A stretch of DNA of 40,726 nt from Magnetococcales bacterium. Lineage in GTDB: Bacteria > Pseudomonadota > Magnetococcia > Magnetococcales > JADFYX01. The stretch's first letter is position 1, and every line of letters starts with the position of its first letter. A program made the position numbers and the translations under genes. Location: assembly GCA_015232365.1 (NCBI GenBank), contig JADFZU010000025.1, forward strand, positions 1 to 40,726, read 5' to 3'. A model generated the notes under the pieces. The model saw nothing but the letters and a program-made list of their open reading frames with translations. It was not told the DNA's origin and did no database searches. Of the stretch, positions 17,762 to 26,206 are shown one piece after another.

Positions 17762-19756
17762 CTAGGTTGCTAAATCTCCAAGAGCAGCACGCAACGGTTG
17801 CAACTGTTTTTCGAACTTTCTCCAGCCGCCTACAGAACTTTTATACATGGGCTGGCGAACCTGTGCAGAGCTGGCAGTTTTTACACTCCTGACTGTTTTT
17901 TGGAAATCCAGACACTTATCGCTCCAATCAAGCTGACAAAACTCCAACAGTTTTCTGGTTTCACCTTCTTGGTCTGCTGTTAGTTTTTCGTAGTTAACAG
18001 AGTATACAACTCCAGGAAAAACTCTATTCCAGTGGGCCATCATCTCCGAATAGAGCCGGTAATACTGCCCTAGCTCGGTCAGCTCATATGCATAGTTATG
18101 CACCCCGGTAAACTTGGTCCGGAAAATTGACAAACAGGTATCTTCCGGGGAGCGAACTGAATGAATGATTTTAGCATTTGGCAGCATCAGCTTAATTATT
18201 CCCACATTGAGAAAATTGATTGGCATTTTATCGATTATATATCGGCTATCAGGATCTATTTCTCTAATCTGTGATATATATTCTTCACCCATTTTCAATA
18301 CATCTTCCATACTCATCCGAGATATAAAATGGGGGATCATGCTAAGCAGCCTTGATGACATTTTTTGCAAAACAATACGTTTGACTATAGAGAGTTCTCC
18401 AGCTCCGTAGACATCTGGATGGCTGGAGAGTATCTGCTCAATAAGCGTTGAGCCAGACCGCATCATGCCAACAATAAATATTGGGCTTTTATCCTGGCAG
18501 CCGAACCCGGCTCTTTCGGCAAAAAAACCAGAGTTGAATATCTTCTGAAAACGGTTGAATATTTTCTCTTCTTCACGAATATTGAAGTTGATAGATGCCC
18601 TCTTTAAACGGTTTGCTTCAATAAAATGTTGAAAAGCCTCCTGGTTTTGCTGCATATCATACAGAGCTTTGCCAAGAGCAAAGTGCATGAACACCTTATC
18701 ATCAGCTAAGGTCTGGTTGGAGAGTAGATTTTCCATGATTTTTATATCATCAAAATCACTATATTTTTTAACCAGGGAAAGATTGTAGTAAGCTTCAGGA
18801 AAGTCAGGCTGTATGGCCAGGGCTTTTTGGTGAGCGGCAATAGCTGCATCTAGTTTGCCTTGATCATTGAGTATCAGACCAAGGTTGTTGTGAGCTTTTG
18901 CATGATCAGGTTTGATGGCTATAGCTTTTTCCAGGGAGGCAATAGCCATATCTGATCTCCCCTGGTCCCTCTGGCTAAGAGCTAGATTGTTGTAGAAATC
19001 AGCATGATCCGGCTTAATGGCTATGGCTTTTTGCAAACTGGCGATAGAGGCATCCAAGTTGCCCTGCTCTCTCAGAACCACACCAAGATTATTGAGGGTT
19101 GCAGCACTGTGTGGATTTATAGAGATCGCCTTTTGATAGTTGGCAATAGACTCATTAAATTTACCTTGCTCTTGTAAGGCAGCACCAAGATTGCTATAAG
19201 CCCCAGCATAGTCAGCTTTAATGGCTATGGCTTGCTGGTAACTGGCAACAGCTTCTTCCAGCCTCCCTTGCTCTTTTAGGGCAACTCCAAGGTGGCAGTA
19301 TGCTTCGCAATAATCTGCTTTAATAGCTATAGCTTGCTGGTAACTAGCAACAGCCATGTCTAGTTTACCTTGAGAAGTTAGAATGTTACCAAGATTACTG
19401 TGGGCTTGGGCATAATCTGCTTTAAGTAAAATGGCTTTTTGGTAACAGGCAGCAGCCTCAGCCAGCTTACCCTGCTCTTTTTTGGCGTTGCCAAGATTAC
19501 AGTAAGCCTCTGGAAAATCAGGTTTAATTAAAATTGCTTTTTCCAGACAGGCTACAGCCTCTTCTAAATCCCCAATGGTTGTCAGGGCGAAACCTAAATT
19601 ACACAGTATGCCAAAGTTATCGTGCCGGTACTCAAGAGATTTGCGATACCACTGTATCGCTGCCACCAGACGGCCTGCTTGATGCAAGGCCACTCCCTGT
19701 TGTTCAGCTTCCCTAGCCTTGCTCAAACTATCTTGGGCAATTTTATCAGTTTCCAT
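17762..19756 (-). CDS. TPR protein with C-terminal sulfotransferase
   Basis: 664 residues. Residues 17-350 are about nine TPRs beginning with the HQAG repeat (QGVALHQAGRLVAAIQWYRK); the LTV...NRHDLAV module of its neighbours is absent. The sulfotransferase spans about 415-664: phosphosulfate loop IVGMMRSGSTLIEQ (about 422), SVRSPEDTCLSIFRTK and the conserved YELTELGQYYRLYSEMMAHW. Up to the last residue it parallels the enzyme at 1-2879 (both end KTASS.QVRQP.Y.SSV.GWR.F..QLQPL), but it lacks the Cys-rich domain. It would use PAPS to sulfate protein tyrosine or a glycan hydroxyl. It starts three bases after the stop of the upstream GT41 gene, so it is the last gene of the minus-strand array. 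Confidence 0.94.
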   Translation of the reverse strand: METDKIAQDSLSKAREAEQQGVALHQAGRLVAAIQWYRKSLEYRHDNFGILCNLGFALTTIGDLEEAVACLEKAILIKPDFPEAYCNLGNAKKEQGKLAEAAACYQKAILLKADYAQAHSNLGNILTSQGKLDMAVASYQQAIAIKADYCEAYCHLGVALKEQGRLEEAVASYQQAIAIKADYAGAYSNLGAALQEQGKFNESIANYQKAISINPHSAATLNNLGVVLREQGNLDASIASLQKAIAIKPDHADFYNNLALSQRDQGRSDMAIASLEKAIAIKPDHAKAHNNLGLILNDQGKLDAAIAAHQKALAIQPDFPEAYYNLSLVKKYSDFDDIKIMENLLSNQTLADDKVFMHFALGKALYDMQQNQEAFQHFIEANRLKRASINFNIREEEKIFNRFQKIFNSGFFAERAGFGCQDKSPIFIVGMMRSGSTLIEQILSSHPDVYGAGELSIVKRIVLQKMSSRLLSMIPHFISRMSMEDVLKMGEEYISQIREIDPDSRYIIDKMPINFLNVGIIKLMLPNAKIIHSVRSPEDTCLSIFRTKFTGVHNYAYELTELGQYYRLYSEMMAHWNRVFPGVVYSVNYEKLTADQEGETRKLLEFCQLDWSDKCLDFQKTVRSVKTASSAQVRQPMYKSSVGGWRKFEKQLQPLRAALGDLAT

Positions 19757-19759
19757 AAG

Positions 19760-22700
19760 CTATGAAATATCCTGTGTAAATTGCGAGCTATGGGTTCTTA
19801 GTTGAACTAGATCTGGCGACCTACAAATCTTCTGGTAGCTTAGATCATCTATATTGACCGCATAAGAAAGCCAGGTACGCATGACTAAAGCATCATGTAT
19901 GGTAAACCCGGTGTGGTTATGTGTTTTAAAAACATCGGGGTTTATAAGCCGATGTAGAGTCTCATCACGGTAATCCTCATATTTTCGCCACTCTTCATTG
20001 TACTCCATGCCTGGAGTTACACTGTCGCCAACTCTACTATAATCTGGGTAGCTTGCTTTGTATTCCGAGCAGCCTCGCTTTAAGGAAATTGGAATATCAG
20101 GAGAGACTCTTTTGCCAACCTCTTGCTTGACAATATCCAAGATCTCTTCTCCTTGGGCAATACTATTACAATAGACAAAACCTTTATACGTACCTGATAT
20201 AGCTGGTCTAAGCTCTACCATGCACTTTCTGCTGTTGTCATTTGTCAGCTCAATATTATAAAAAACCACCATCAGCTTAAAAAGTTCAACCACATCTCTA
20301 GGCTCTATTACGACTTTGTAACAGCCAAAGCAGAACTCTGGGATAATATTGAATTTTTCAAATATCGCCATATAATTTTCACAACCAATAAAAGAGGACT
20401 CCTCCTGTTGTTTCAAAATCCTGGATGTAACTCCTCTCTTGATCTGAGATGGAGTTCTGTCGCTATGCAGCTTATTGGCGGTTAGAATATCTAGGCACTG
20501 CTGATACAACTGCTGAACTGTTTTATCTGCTATGACACCTTCGTCAATATATTCAAGTTTTATTTGCTGCATAGACTCTTGTGCTTTGGCATGGATACCG
20601 AAAGTTCCTGCTTTTGGCATCTGATAGTTTAAAATATCTATCAAAGTACCAGCAGTCTGCTGATCTCCCGGCTCTATCTTTAAAACACTCTGTAGAGCTT
20701 GCAAAGCCTCATCTAGCTGCTCTTGCTTAATAAAAGCGTTGCCAAGATTTTTCAGGGCCTCTACCTGAGATGGATTAATGGATAGTGCTCTCTGGTAACT
20801 TGCAATCGCCTCTGTGAGCCTGCCTTGCTCTTTTAAGGCAACGCCTAGATTGCTGTGGGCTTCGGCATAATCTGGATTAATGGATATTGCTTTTTGATAG
20901 CTAACAACAGCCGTTGCAAAATCACCCTGTTTGCTAAGGACATTAGCAAGATTGCTATGGGCTTGGGCATAATCGGGTTTAATTTCTATGGCTTTTTGAT
21001 AACTAACAACCGCCTCAGGCAACTTTTCCTGGGCTGACAGGACGTTGCCAAGATTACAGTGGGCCTCTGGAAAGCCGGGGGTTATTAAAACTGCTTTTTG
21101 CAAAGCCGCAACAGCCTCATCCAACCGGCCAAGAGCTGTTAAGGCAAAACCAAGGTTACACAAAACAGCACTATTTTCCGGCTGAAGCTGTAAACTTTTT
21201 GTATACCACTCCACCGCCCCATCAAGACGGCCTGCCTGATGCAGAGCTATCCCCCGCTCTATAGCCTCTTCAGCATTTTCCCGTGAGGAGCCTCCTGCAA
21301 CGGAACACCACTCCCGCCACATATTACGGAATGCCTCCTCCATACTTTTCGCAAAACCTTGGCTATCGCACAATGGAGATGTTTGCAATCTATGTCGCAT
21401 ACCTTGGCGAAGCTTATCAAGATTTGTACGGCTATTAGCTAGTGATACCGCTTTTTCTATATACTCATCAACATCTTTGGCGATCAACTCCTCCAAACCA
21501 ATTTGGCTAAGTAGTGATGCCCCCACCCTTGATGAGTGGCGGTCACCACTCAATACCACAACGGGAACACCCATCCATAACGCCTCACAGGTGGTGGTGG
21601 TTCCATTGTAGGGGAATGGATCTAAACCTATGTCTGCCTGACCATATATGGCAAAATGGTCTTTAACGGCTGGAACCCGGCCTAACAGAGTCAACCGGTC
21701 AGGGTCTATAGACTCCTGCTCAAACATTGCCAGACAACTCTGCCTTACCTCAGAACAGAGCATTGACCGGTTCTTAATAATTAATCTTGAGCCGGAAGTT
21801 GCGAGAAGAATCCGGCTCCAGACCTTTATCACCTGTGGTGTTAGTTTTGCTAAATTATTAAAGCTAACAAAGGTAGTGTGACCGTTTACCAACATAGGTG
21901 TGGGAAGTATATCCGGGGTATCGACTGGAGGCTGATAACAGAGAAAGCCGTCTGCAAGCCTGACCAACCGCTCTACACAATAATTATCAGACTCTCCATG
22001 AGGATCGGCAATAGGGTCACTGATTCTATAATCAATAGCGGTCAATCCGGTTGTATCTGGATAACCTAGCCATGTCACCTGAATAGGGGCCGGCTTCTGG
22101 GCAAAAAGAGTTAGCCGGTTATATTTTGTGTGGCCGGAGAGGTCTACCAAGATATCAATCCGGTCACTTTTAATCAGATCTATAACCTCTTGATCACTCT
22201 TGCCAGCAATATTATGCCACCCCTTAACCTGCTGACGCAGAAGGTGGGTTATATCATCTTCATGGTGTAAATTTGAGTAGCAATGAATTGCTATTTTTTC
22301 TCTGTTGTAGGCGGCAAACAGTGGTTGTAAAAAATAGCTGACAGAGTGTCGTTTAAAATCTCCAGAGACAAAACCGATTATAAGAGGCTTTTCGGCATCC
22401 CCTGCTCTTTTATGGTTGGAGGTTGATCTATGGTGTTTTTTGCCGTAATAAAGATTGCAAACTTTATGCTCATTAAATAGCTCTTCTCGACTACACTCTC
22501 CATAGTGCAACCCCAACAGATAGTTGCTACGGGCCTCTAGATGTTCTGGTTTAATTGCCAGGGCTTTTTTGTGGCTGGCAACCCCCTGGGCTATTTTTCC
22601 CTGGTCTTGTAGAATATTGCCAAGATTGCTGTGAGCCTCAACAAAATCGGCCTGAATAGATATGGCTTTTTGGTAACAGATAGTTGCCTCAGCTAGTTTG

Positions 22701-23536
22701 TCCTGTTTTTTGAATGTATTACCAAGATTGCTGTAGGCTTTGGCATAATCAGGTTTTATGGTTAGAGCTTTTTGGTAACTGAGAACTGCATCATCAAGCC
22801 GCTCTTGATCCATGTAAATATTAGCAAGATTATAGTGAGCATCGGCATAATCATCAGCAATTGCTATGGTTCGCTGATAACTGGCTACCGCCTCATCAAA
22901 CCGGCCTAGATCACGCATGATATTAGCAAGATTATAGTGAGCATCGGCATAATCATCAGCAATGGCAATGGCTCGCTGATAACTGGCGACCGCCTCATCA
23001 AACCTACCCAGCTCTTTTAGACAAACACCATAATTACAGTGGGCCTGGGGATAGTCGGCTTCCAGGTATATGGCTTTTTGGTAGTTTACCACCGCCTCAT
23101 TCAACCGACCTGATTGATGGCAATTGATCGCCTGTTTGAGAGCATCTTCGGCACTATCTGTCTCTCTGTTTAATACAGCATTTAGATAGTTGCCAATTTG
23201 ACTGTTTCCAGGCTCTTTTTCCAGAGCAGTTTTTAGAGCCTCTACCGCCTCCTCTCTTCGCCCCAAAGGGTAAAGGGAGCTGCCAAGGTTGAAGTATAAC
23301 AGCCCCCTACTACTGTCTATATTGATAGCCCGGCGAAATTGCTCAACGGCCAGATCGTGACGGTTGACTCTCTGTGCTACAACCCCAAGAAGATTTATTG
23401 CATCAACATGGTTGGGGGAAGCGTTGATAATAGCTGTGCAGAGTTGGTCAGCTTGAGTATAGCGTCCAGCATTAAAGTGCTCTACAGCTTTGGAGTATGC
23501 TGCGTTAACTGTTAGTGGTTGCTCGATATTCTCCAT
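19760..23536 (-). CDS. TPR / SPINDLY-type GT41 glycosyltransferase / TPR / Cys-rich unknown domain
   Basis: 1258 residues, ATG at 23536. The shared module (7-122) is followed by TPRs to about 350, including two nearly identical tandem repeats. A GT41 domain spans about 380-740: GFVSGDFKRHSVSYF with the conserved His, VDLSGHTKYNRL, WLGYPDTTG, SFNNLAKLTPQVIKVWSRIL with the donor-binding Lys, and PYNGTTTTCEALWMGVPVV. These signatures match plant SPINDLY (a protein O-fucosyltransferase) better than O-GlcNAc transferase. A second TPR stack (about 750-960) opens with GIALHQAGRLDGAVEWY. The C-terminus (about 975-1240) is the unrecognised Cys-rich domain also seen at 1-2879 (FGCYKVVIEPRDVVELFKLM, RGCSEY, YNEEWR). 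No signal peptide is seen, so it is probably cytoplasmic. Donor and acceptor are unknown. Confidence 0.94.
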   Translation of the reverse strand: MENIEQPLTVNAAYSKAVEHFNAGRYTQADQLCTAIINASPNHVDAINLLGVVAQRVNRHDLAVEQFRRAINIDSSRGLLYFNLGSSLYPLGRREEAVEALKTALEKEPGNSQIGNYLNAVLNRETDSAEDALKQAINCHQSGRLNEAVVNYQKAIYLEADYPQAHCNYGVCLKELGRFDEAVASYQRAIAIADDYADAHYNLANIMRDLGRFDEAVASYQRTIAIADDYADAHYNLANIYMDQERLDDAVLSYQKALTIKPDYAKAYSNLGNTFKKQDKLAEATICYQKAISIQADFVEAHSNLGNILQDQGKIAQGVASHKKALAIKPEHLEARSNYLLGLHYGECSREELFNEHKVCNLYYGKKHHRSTSNHKRAGDAEKPLIIGFVSGDFKRHSVSYFLQPLFAAYNREKIAIHCYSNLHHEDDITHLLRQQVKGWHNIAGKSDQEVIDLIKSDRIDILVDLSGHTKYNRLTLFAQKPAPIQVTWLGYPDTTGLTAIDYRISDPIADPHGESDNYCVERLVRLADGFLCYQPPVDTPDILPTPMLVNGHTTFVSFNNLAKLTPQVIKVWSRILLATSGSRLIIKNRSMLCSEVRQSCLAMFEQESIDPDRLTLLGRVPAVKDHFAIYGQADIGLDPFPYNGTTTTCEALWMGVPVVVLSGDRHSSRVGASLLSQIGLEELIAKDVDEYIEKAVSLANSRTNLDKLRQGMRHRLQTSPLCDSQGFAKSMEEAFRNMWREWCSVAGGSSRENAEEAIERGIALHQAGRLDGAVEWYTKSLQLQPENSAVLCNLGFALTALGRLDEAVAALQKAVLITPGFPEAHCNLGNVLSAQEKLPEAVVSYQKAIEIKPDYAQAHSNLANVLSKQGDFATAVVSYQKAISINPDYAEAHSNLGVALKEQGRLTEAIASYQRALSINPSQVEALKNLGNAFIKQEQLDEALQALQSVLKIEPGDQQTAGTLIDILNYQMPKAGTFGIHAKAQESMQQIKLEYIDEGVIADKTVQQLYQQCLDILTANKLHSDRTPSQIKRGVTSRILKQQEESSFIGCENYMAIFEKFNIIPEFCFGCYKVVIEPRDVVELFKLMVVFYNIELTNDNSRKCMVELRPAISGTYKGFVYCNSIAQGEEILDIVKQEVGKRVSPDIPISLKRGCSEYKASYPDYSRVGDSVTPGMEYNEEWRKYEDYRDETLHRLINPDVFKTHNHTGFTIHDALVMRTWLSYAVNIDDLSYQKICRSPDLVQLRTHSSQFTQDIS
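22818..23022 (-). repeat. Recent 102-bp tandem duplication of one TPR
   Basis: A block of 44 bases at 22818-22861 is repeated exactly at 22920-22963, precisely 102 bases (34 codons, one TPR) away. The rest of the unit differs at only a few positions. Both units encode ADDYADAHYNLANI and RFDEAVASYQR, whereas TPRs elsewhere in this protein are much more diverged. Confidence 0.92.
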
Positions 23537-23555
23537 TATTTAGCTATTTTCCCCA

Positions 23556-26171
23556 CTAATTGCCAGCCTTTATCCACATTTTTCTAAAAGCATCTTGCAT
23601 TTTTTTGGCAAAACCAGCTCCATCGCACAAGGAGGATGCTTGCACTCTTTGCCGCATACCTTGGCGAAGAGTATTAAGCAGTGAGAGGTTTTTGGCAAGC
23701 TCGGCAGCTTTTTCTACATATTCGTCACAATCTTTGGCAATCAACTCCTCTAAACCAATTTGAGTCAAAAGAGAGGCTCCCACTCTTGCTGAATGACGAT
23801 CACCACGCAAAGCTATAACAGGAACCCCCATCCACAGTGCCTCACAGGTGGTGGTGGTTCCGTTATAGGGGAAGGGATCTAAACCGATGTCTGCCTGACC
23901 ATATATGGCAAAATGGTCTTCAACGGCTGGAGTCGGGTTGAATAAAATTATCCGCTCGGAAGCAATGGAGCACTGATTAAACATATCGAGATAACGCTGC
24001 CTGACCTCTGAACAGAGCATGGATCTGTTTTTTAAGATCAATTTAGAGTCTGGAACTGTCAGCAAAATCCGGCTCCAGACCTTTATCACCTGTGGTGTTA
24101 GTTTTGCTAAATTGTTAAAGCTGACAAAAACTGTGTGACCGCTTGCCAACATTGGCGTGGGGGATACAGCAGGAGTTTTAGCTGGCGGCTGATAACAGAG
24201 AAAACCATCAGCAAGCCTTACCAACTTCTCAACACAGAAGCTATCAGACTCTCCAGGGGGGTCGGCAATTTTATCACTGATTCTATAATCTATAGCAGCT
24301 AAACCGGTTGTATTTGGATAACCGAGCCATGTCACCTGGATAGGGGCCGGCTTTTTGGCAAAAAGGGTTAGACGATTATATTTTGTGTGGCCGGAGAGGT
24401 CTACCAATATATCAATATTGTCAGAATGAATCAGATCCACAACCTCTTGATCGCCCTTGCCAGCAATTTTATGCCACCCCTTAACCTGCTCACGGAGAGT
24501 ATGGGTTACACTATCTTCTCCGTGAGAGTTGGAGTAACAGTAGATGGCTATTTTTTCCCTATCGTGGGCAGCAAACAGTGGTTGCAAAAAATAACTGACA
24601 GAGTGTCTTTTAAAGTCTCCAGATACAAAACCAATACGAAGAGTCTTTTCTGCATCGACAGCCTTAACATGATAGTCAGGCACTTGCTGAAGTTTTATCC
24701 GGTGTTGTTCGCCCCAGATTTTATGCTCTTCATAAAGATCTTCACGACTGCACTCTCCATAGTGCATAGCAAACAGCATATCACTGTAGGCTACAACATC
24801 ATCCGGTTTATAGGTTACGGCTTTTTTATGGCTGGCAACCGCTTCAGCCAGCTTTCCCTGATCTTGCAATGCAGTACCAAGATTGCTGTACGCTTCAGCA
24901 CAATCCGGTTTTATGGTAATGGCTTTTTTATAATTTATAATAGCCTCTGCCAGCTTGCCTTGGGCTTGCAAGGTGTTGCCAAGGTTGCTGTACGCCTCAA
25001 AATAATCAGACTTACAGGCAATGGCTTTTTGGTAGCTTAAAACCGCTTCATTTAGTTTGCCTTGCTCCTTTAGTGCGGCTCCTAGATTGTTATGAGCCTC
25101 TATATAATCTGGTTTTAAAGCTATTGCTTTCTGATAACAAACAACACCGTTTTCAAGATCACCATTTAGCTGCAGAAGAATACCAAGAGTCAGGTACGCC
25201 TCTTTATAGTCCGGCTTTAAGGTAACGGCTTTTTGCAAATTATCAGAAGCCTCTTCAAAGCGGTTTTGCTCCTTGAACAGCACCCCAAGATTATAGAAAA
25301 CCTTGGCAAACTCTGGCCTTATAGCCACCGCCTTTTTATAACTGGCAACTGCCTCTTCAACCTTGCCTTGCTCTTTTAGGATATTGCCAAGATTATTATA
25401 AGCTTTGGCATTGTCTGGTTGAATGGCTATGGCTTTTTGCTGGCTTAAAACCGCCCCATCCAACTCTCCCTGCTCCAACTGAAGCAAGCCAAGGTTGCTA
25501 TAAGCTTCGGCAAAGTCCGGAGTTATGGCTATGGCTTTTTTATAGCTGGCAACGGCCTCTTTATACTTTCCCTGTTTTTTTCTGGTGTTGCCCAGATTAA
25601 AATATGCTGCAGAAAATTTCGGTTTTAAGGTTATGGCTTTTTGATGGCTTATAGCAGCATCAGCAAGTTTGCCTTGCAGTTGCAGGGTTAAACCAAGATT
25701 GTTATGAATTTCGGCAAATTTGGGCTGTATGGCAATGGCTCTCTTGTAGCTTGAGACAGCTTCATCAAGTTTGCCTTGATCTTGCAAAGCACCACCCATG
25801 TTTGCAAGTGCCGACACATTTGTCGGCTGAAGCTCTAGAGTCCGCTGGTAGCACTCTATAGCCTCAGCAATTCGGCCTGCTTGATGAAAGGCTACGGCTC
25901 TCTGCAAATGATCCTCTGGCTTGGCTGTGCCAGTAGGATTTTTTAGGTTGCCAGCACGTTGGAATAGTTCGGCAGCCAGATCATGGCGGTTGATTTTTTG
26001 AGCGATAGCCCCAAGTAGATTTATTGCCTCAACATGGTTTGGCACAGCCTGAATAATTGCTGTACATAGCTTATCAGCCTCGGAATAACGTGCAGCGTTA
26101 AAATGGTCAACTGCCTGGGAATAAGCTGATTCAACAGTTAGTTGTGGCTGTGCTCTCACTCTATTTGCCAT
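23556..26171 (-). CDS. TPR / SPINDLY-type GT41 glycosyltransferase
   Basis: 871 residues from ATG at 26171 (MANRVRAQPQLTVESAY). The open frame reaches 26279, but that would overlap the upstream gene by 73 bases and add 36 residues unlike any relative. The shared module is shortened: it stops after NRHDLAAELFQRA, lacks its third TPR and jumps to a VAFHQAGRIAEAIECY repeat. About eleven TPRs follow. The GT41 domain spans about 509-871 with GFVSGDFKRHSVSYF, VDLSGHT, WLGYPNTTG, SFNNLAK and YNGTTTTCEALWMGVPVI. Several stretches are identical at DNA level to the GT41 domain of the next gene (for example 24066-24113 and 21809-21856), pointing to recent duplication or gene conversion. It probably attaches a sugar to Ser/Thr of a target held by the TPRs. 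Confidence 0.94.
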   Translation of the reverse strand: MANRVRAQPQLTVESAYSQAVDHFNAARYSEADKLCTAIIQAVPNHVEAINLLGAIAQKINRHDLAAELFQRAGNLKNPTGTAKPEDHLQRAVAFHQAGRIAEAIECYQRTLELQPTNVSALANMGGALQDQGKLDEAVSSYKRAIAIQPKFAEIHNNLGLTLQLQGKLADAAISHQKAITLKPKFSAAYFNLGNTRKKQGKYKEAVASYKKAIAITPDFAEAYSNLGLLQLEQGELDGAVLSQQKAIAIQPDNAKAYNNLGNILKEQGKVEEAVASYKKAVAIRPEFAKVFYNLGVLFKEQNRFEEASDNLQKAVTLKPDYKEAYLTLGILLQLNGDLENGVVCYQKAIALKPDYIEAHNNLGAALKEQGKLNEAVLSYQKAIACKSDYFEAYSNLGNTLQAQGKLAEAIINYKKAITIKPDCAEAYSNLGTALQDQGKLAEAVASHKKAVTYKPDDVVAYSDMLFAMHYGECSREDLYEEHKIWGEQHRIKLQQVPDYHVKAVDAEKTLRIGFVSGDFKRHSVSYFLQPLFAAHDREKIAIYCYSNSHGEDSVTHTLREQVKGWHKIAGKGDQEVVDLIHSDNIDILVDLSGHTKYNRLTLFAKKPAPIQVTWLGYPNTTGLAAIDYRISDKIADPPGESDSFCVEKLVRLADGFLCYQPPAKTPAVSPTPMLASGHTVFVSFNNLAKLTPQVIKVWSRILLTVPDSKLILKNRSMLCSEVRQRYLDMFNQCSIASERIILFNPTPAVEDHFAIYGQADIGLDPFPYNGTTTTCEALWMGVPVIALRGDRHSARVGASLLTQIGLEELIAKDCDEYVEKAAELAKNLSLLNTLRQGMRQRVQASSLCDGAGFAKKMQDAFRKMWIKAGN

Positions 26172-26206
26172 TATTACGCTCTCTTCCCCATTGCCAGAAG
26201 ATAAAT

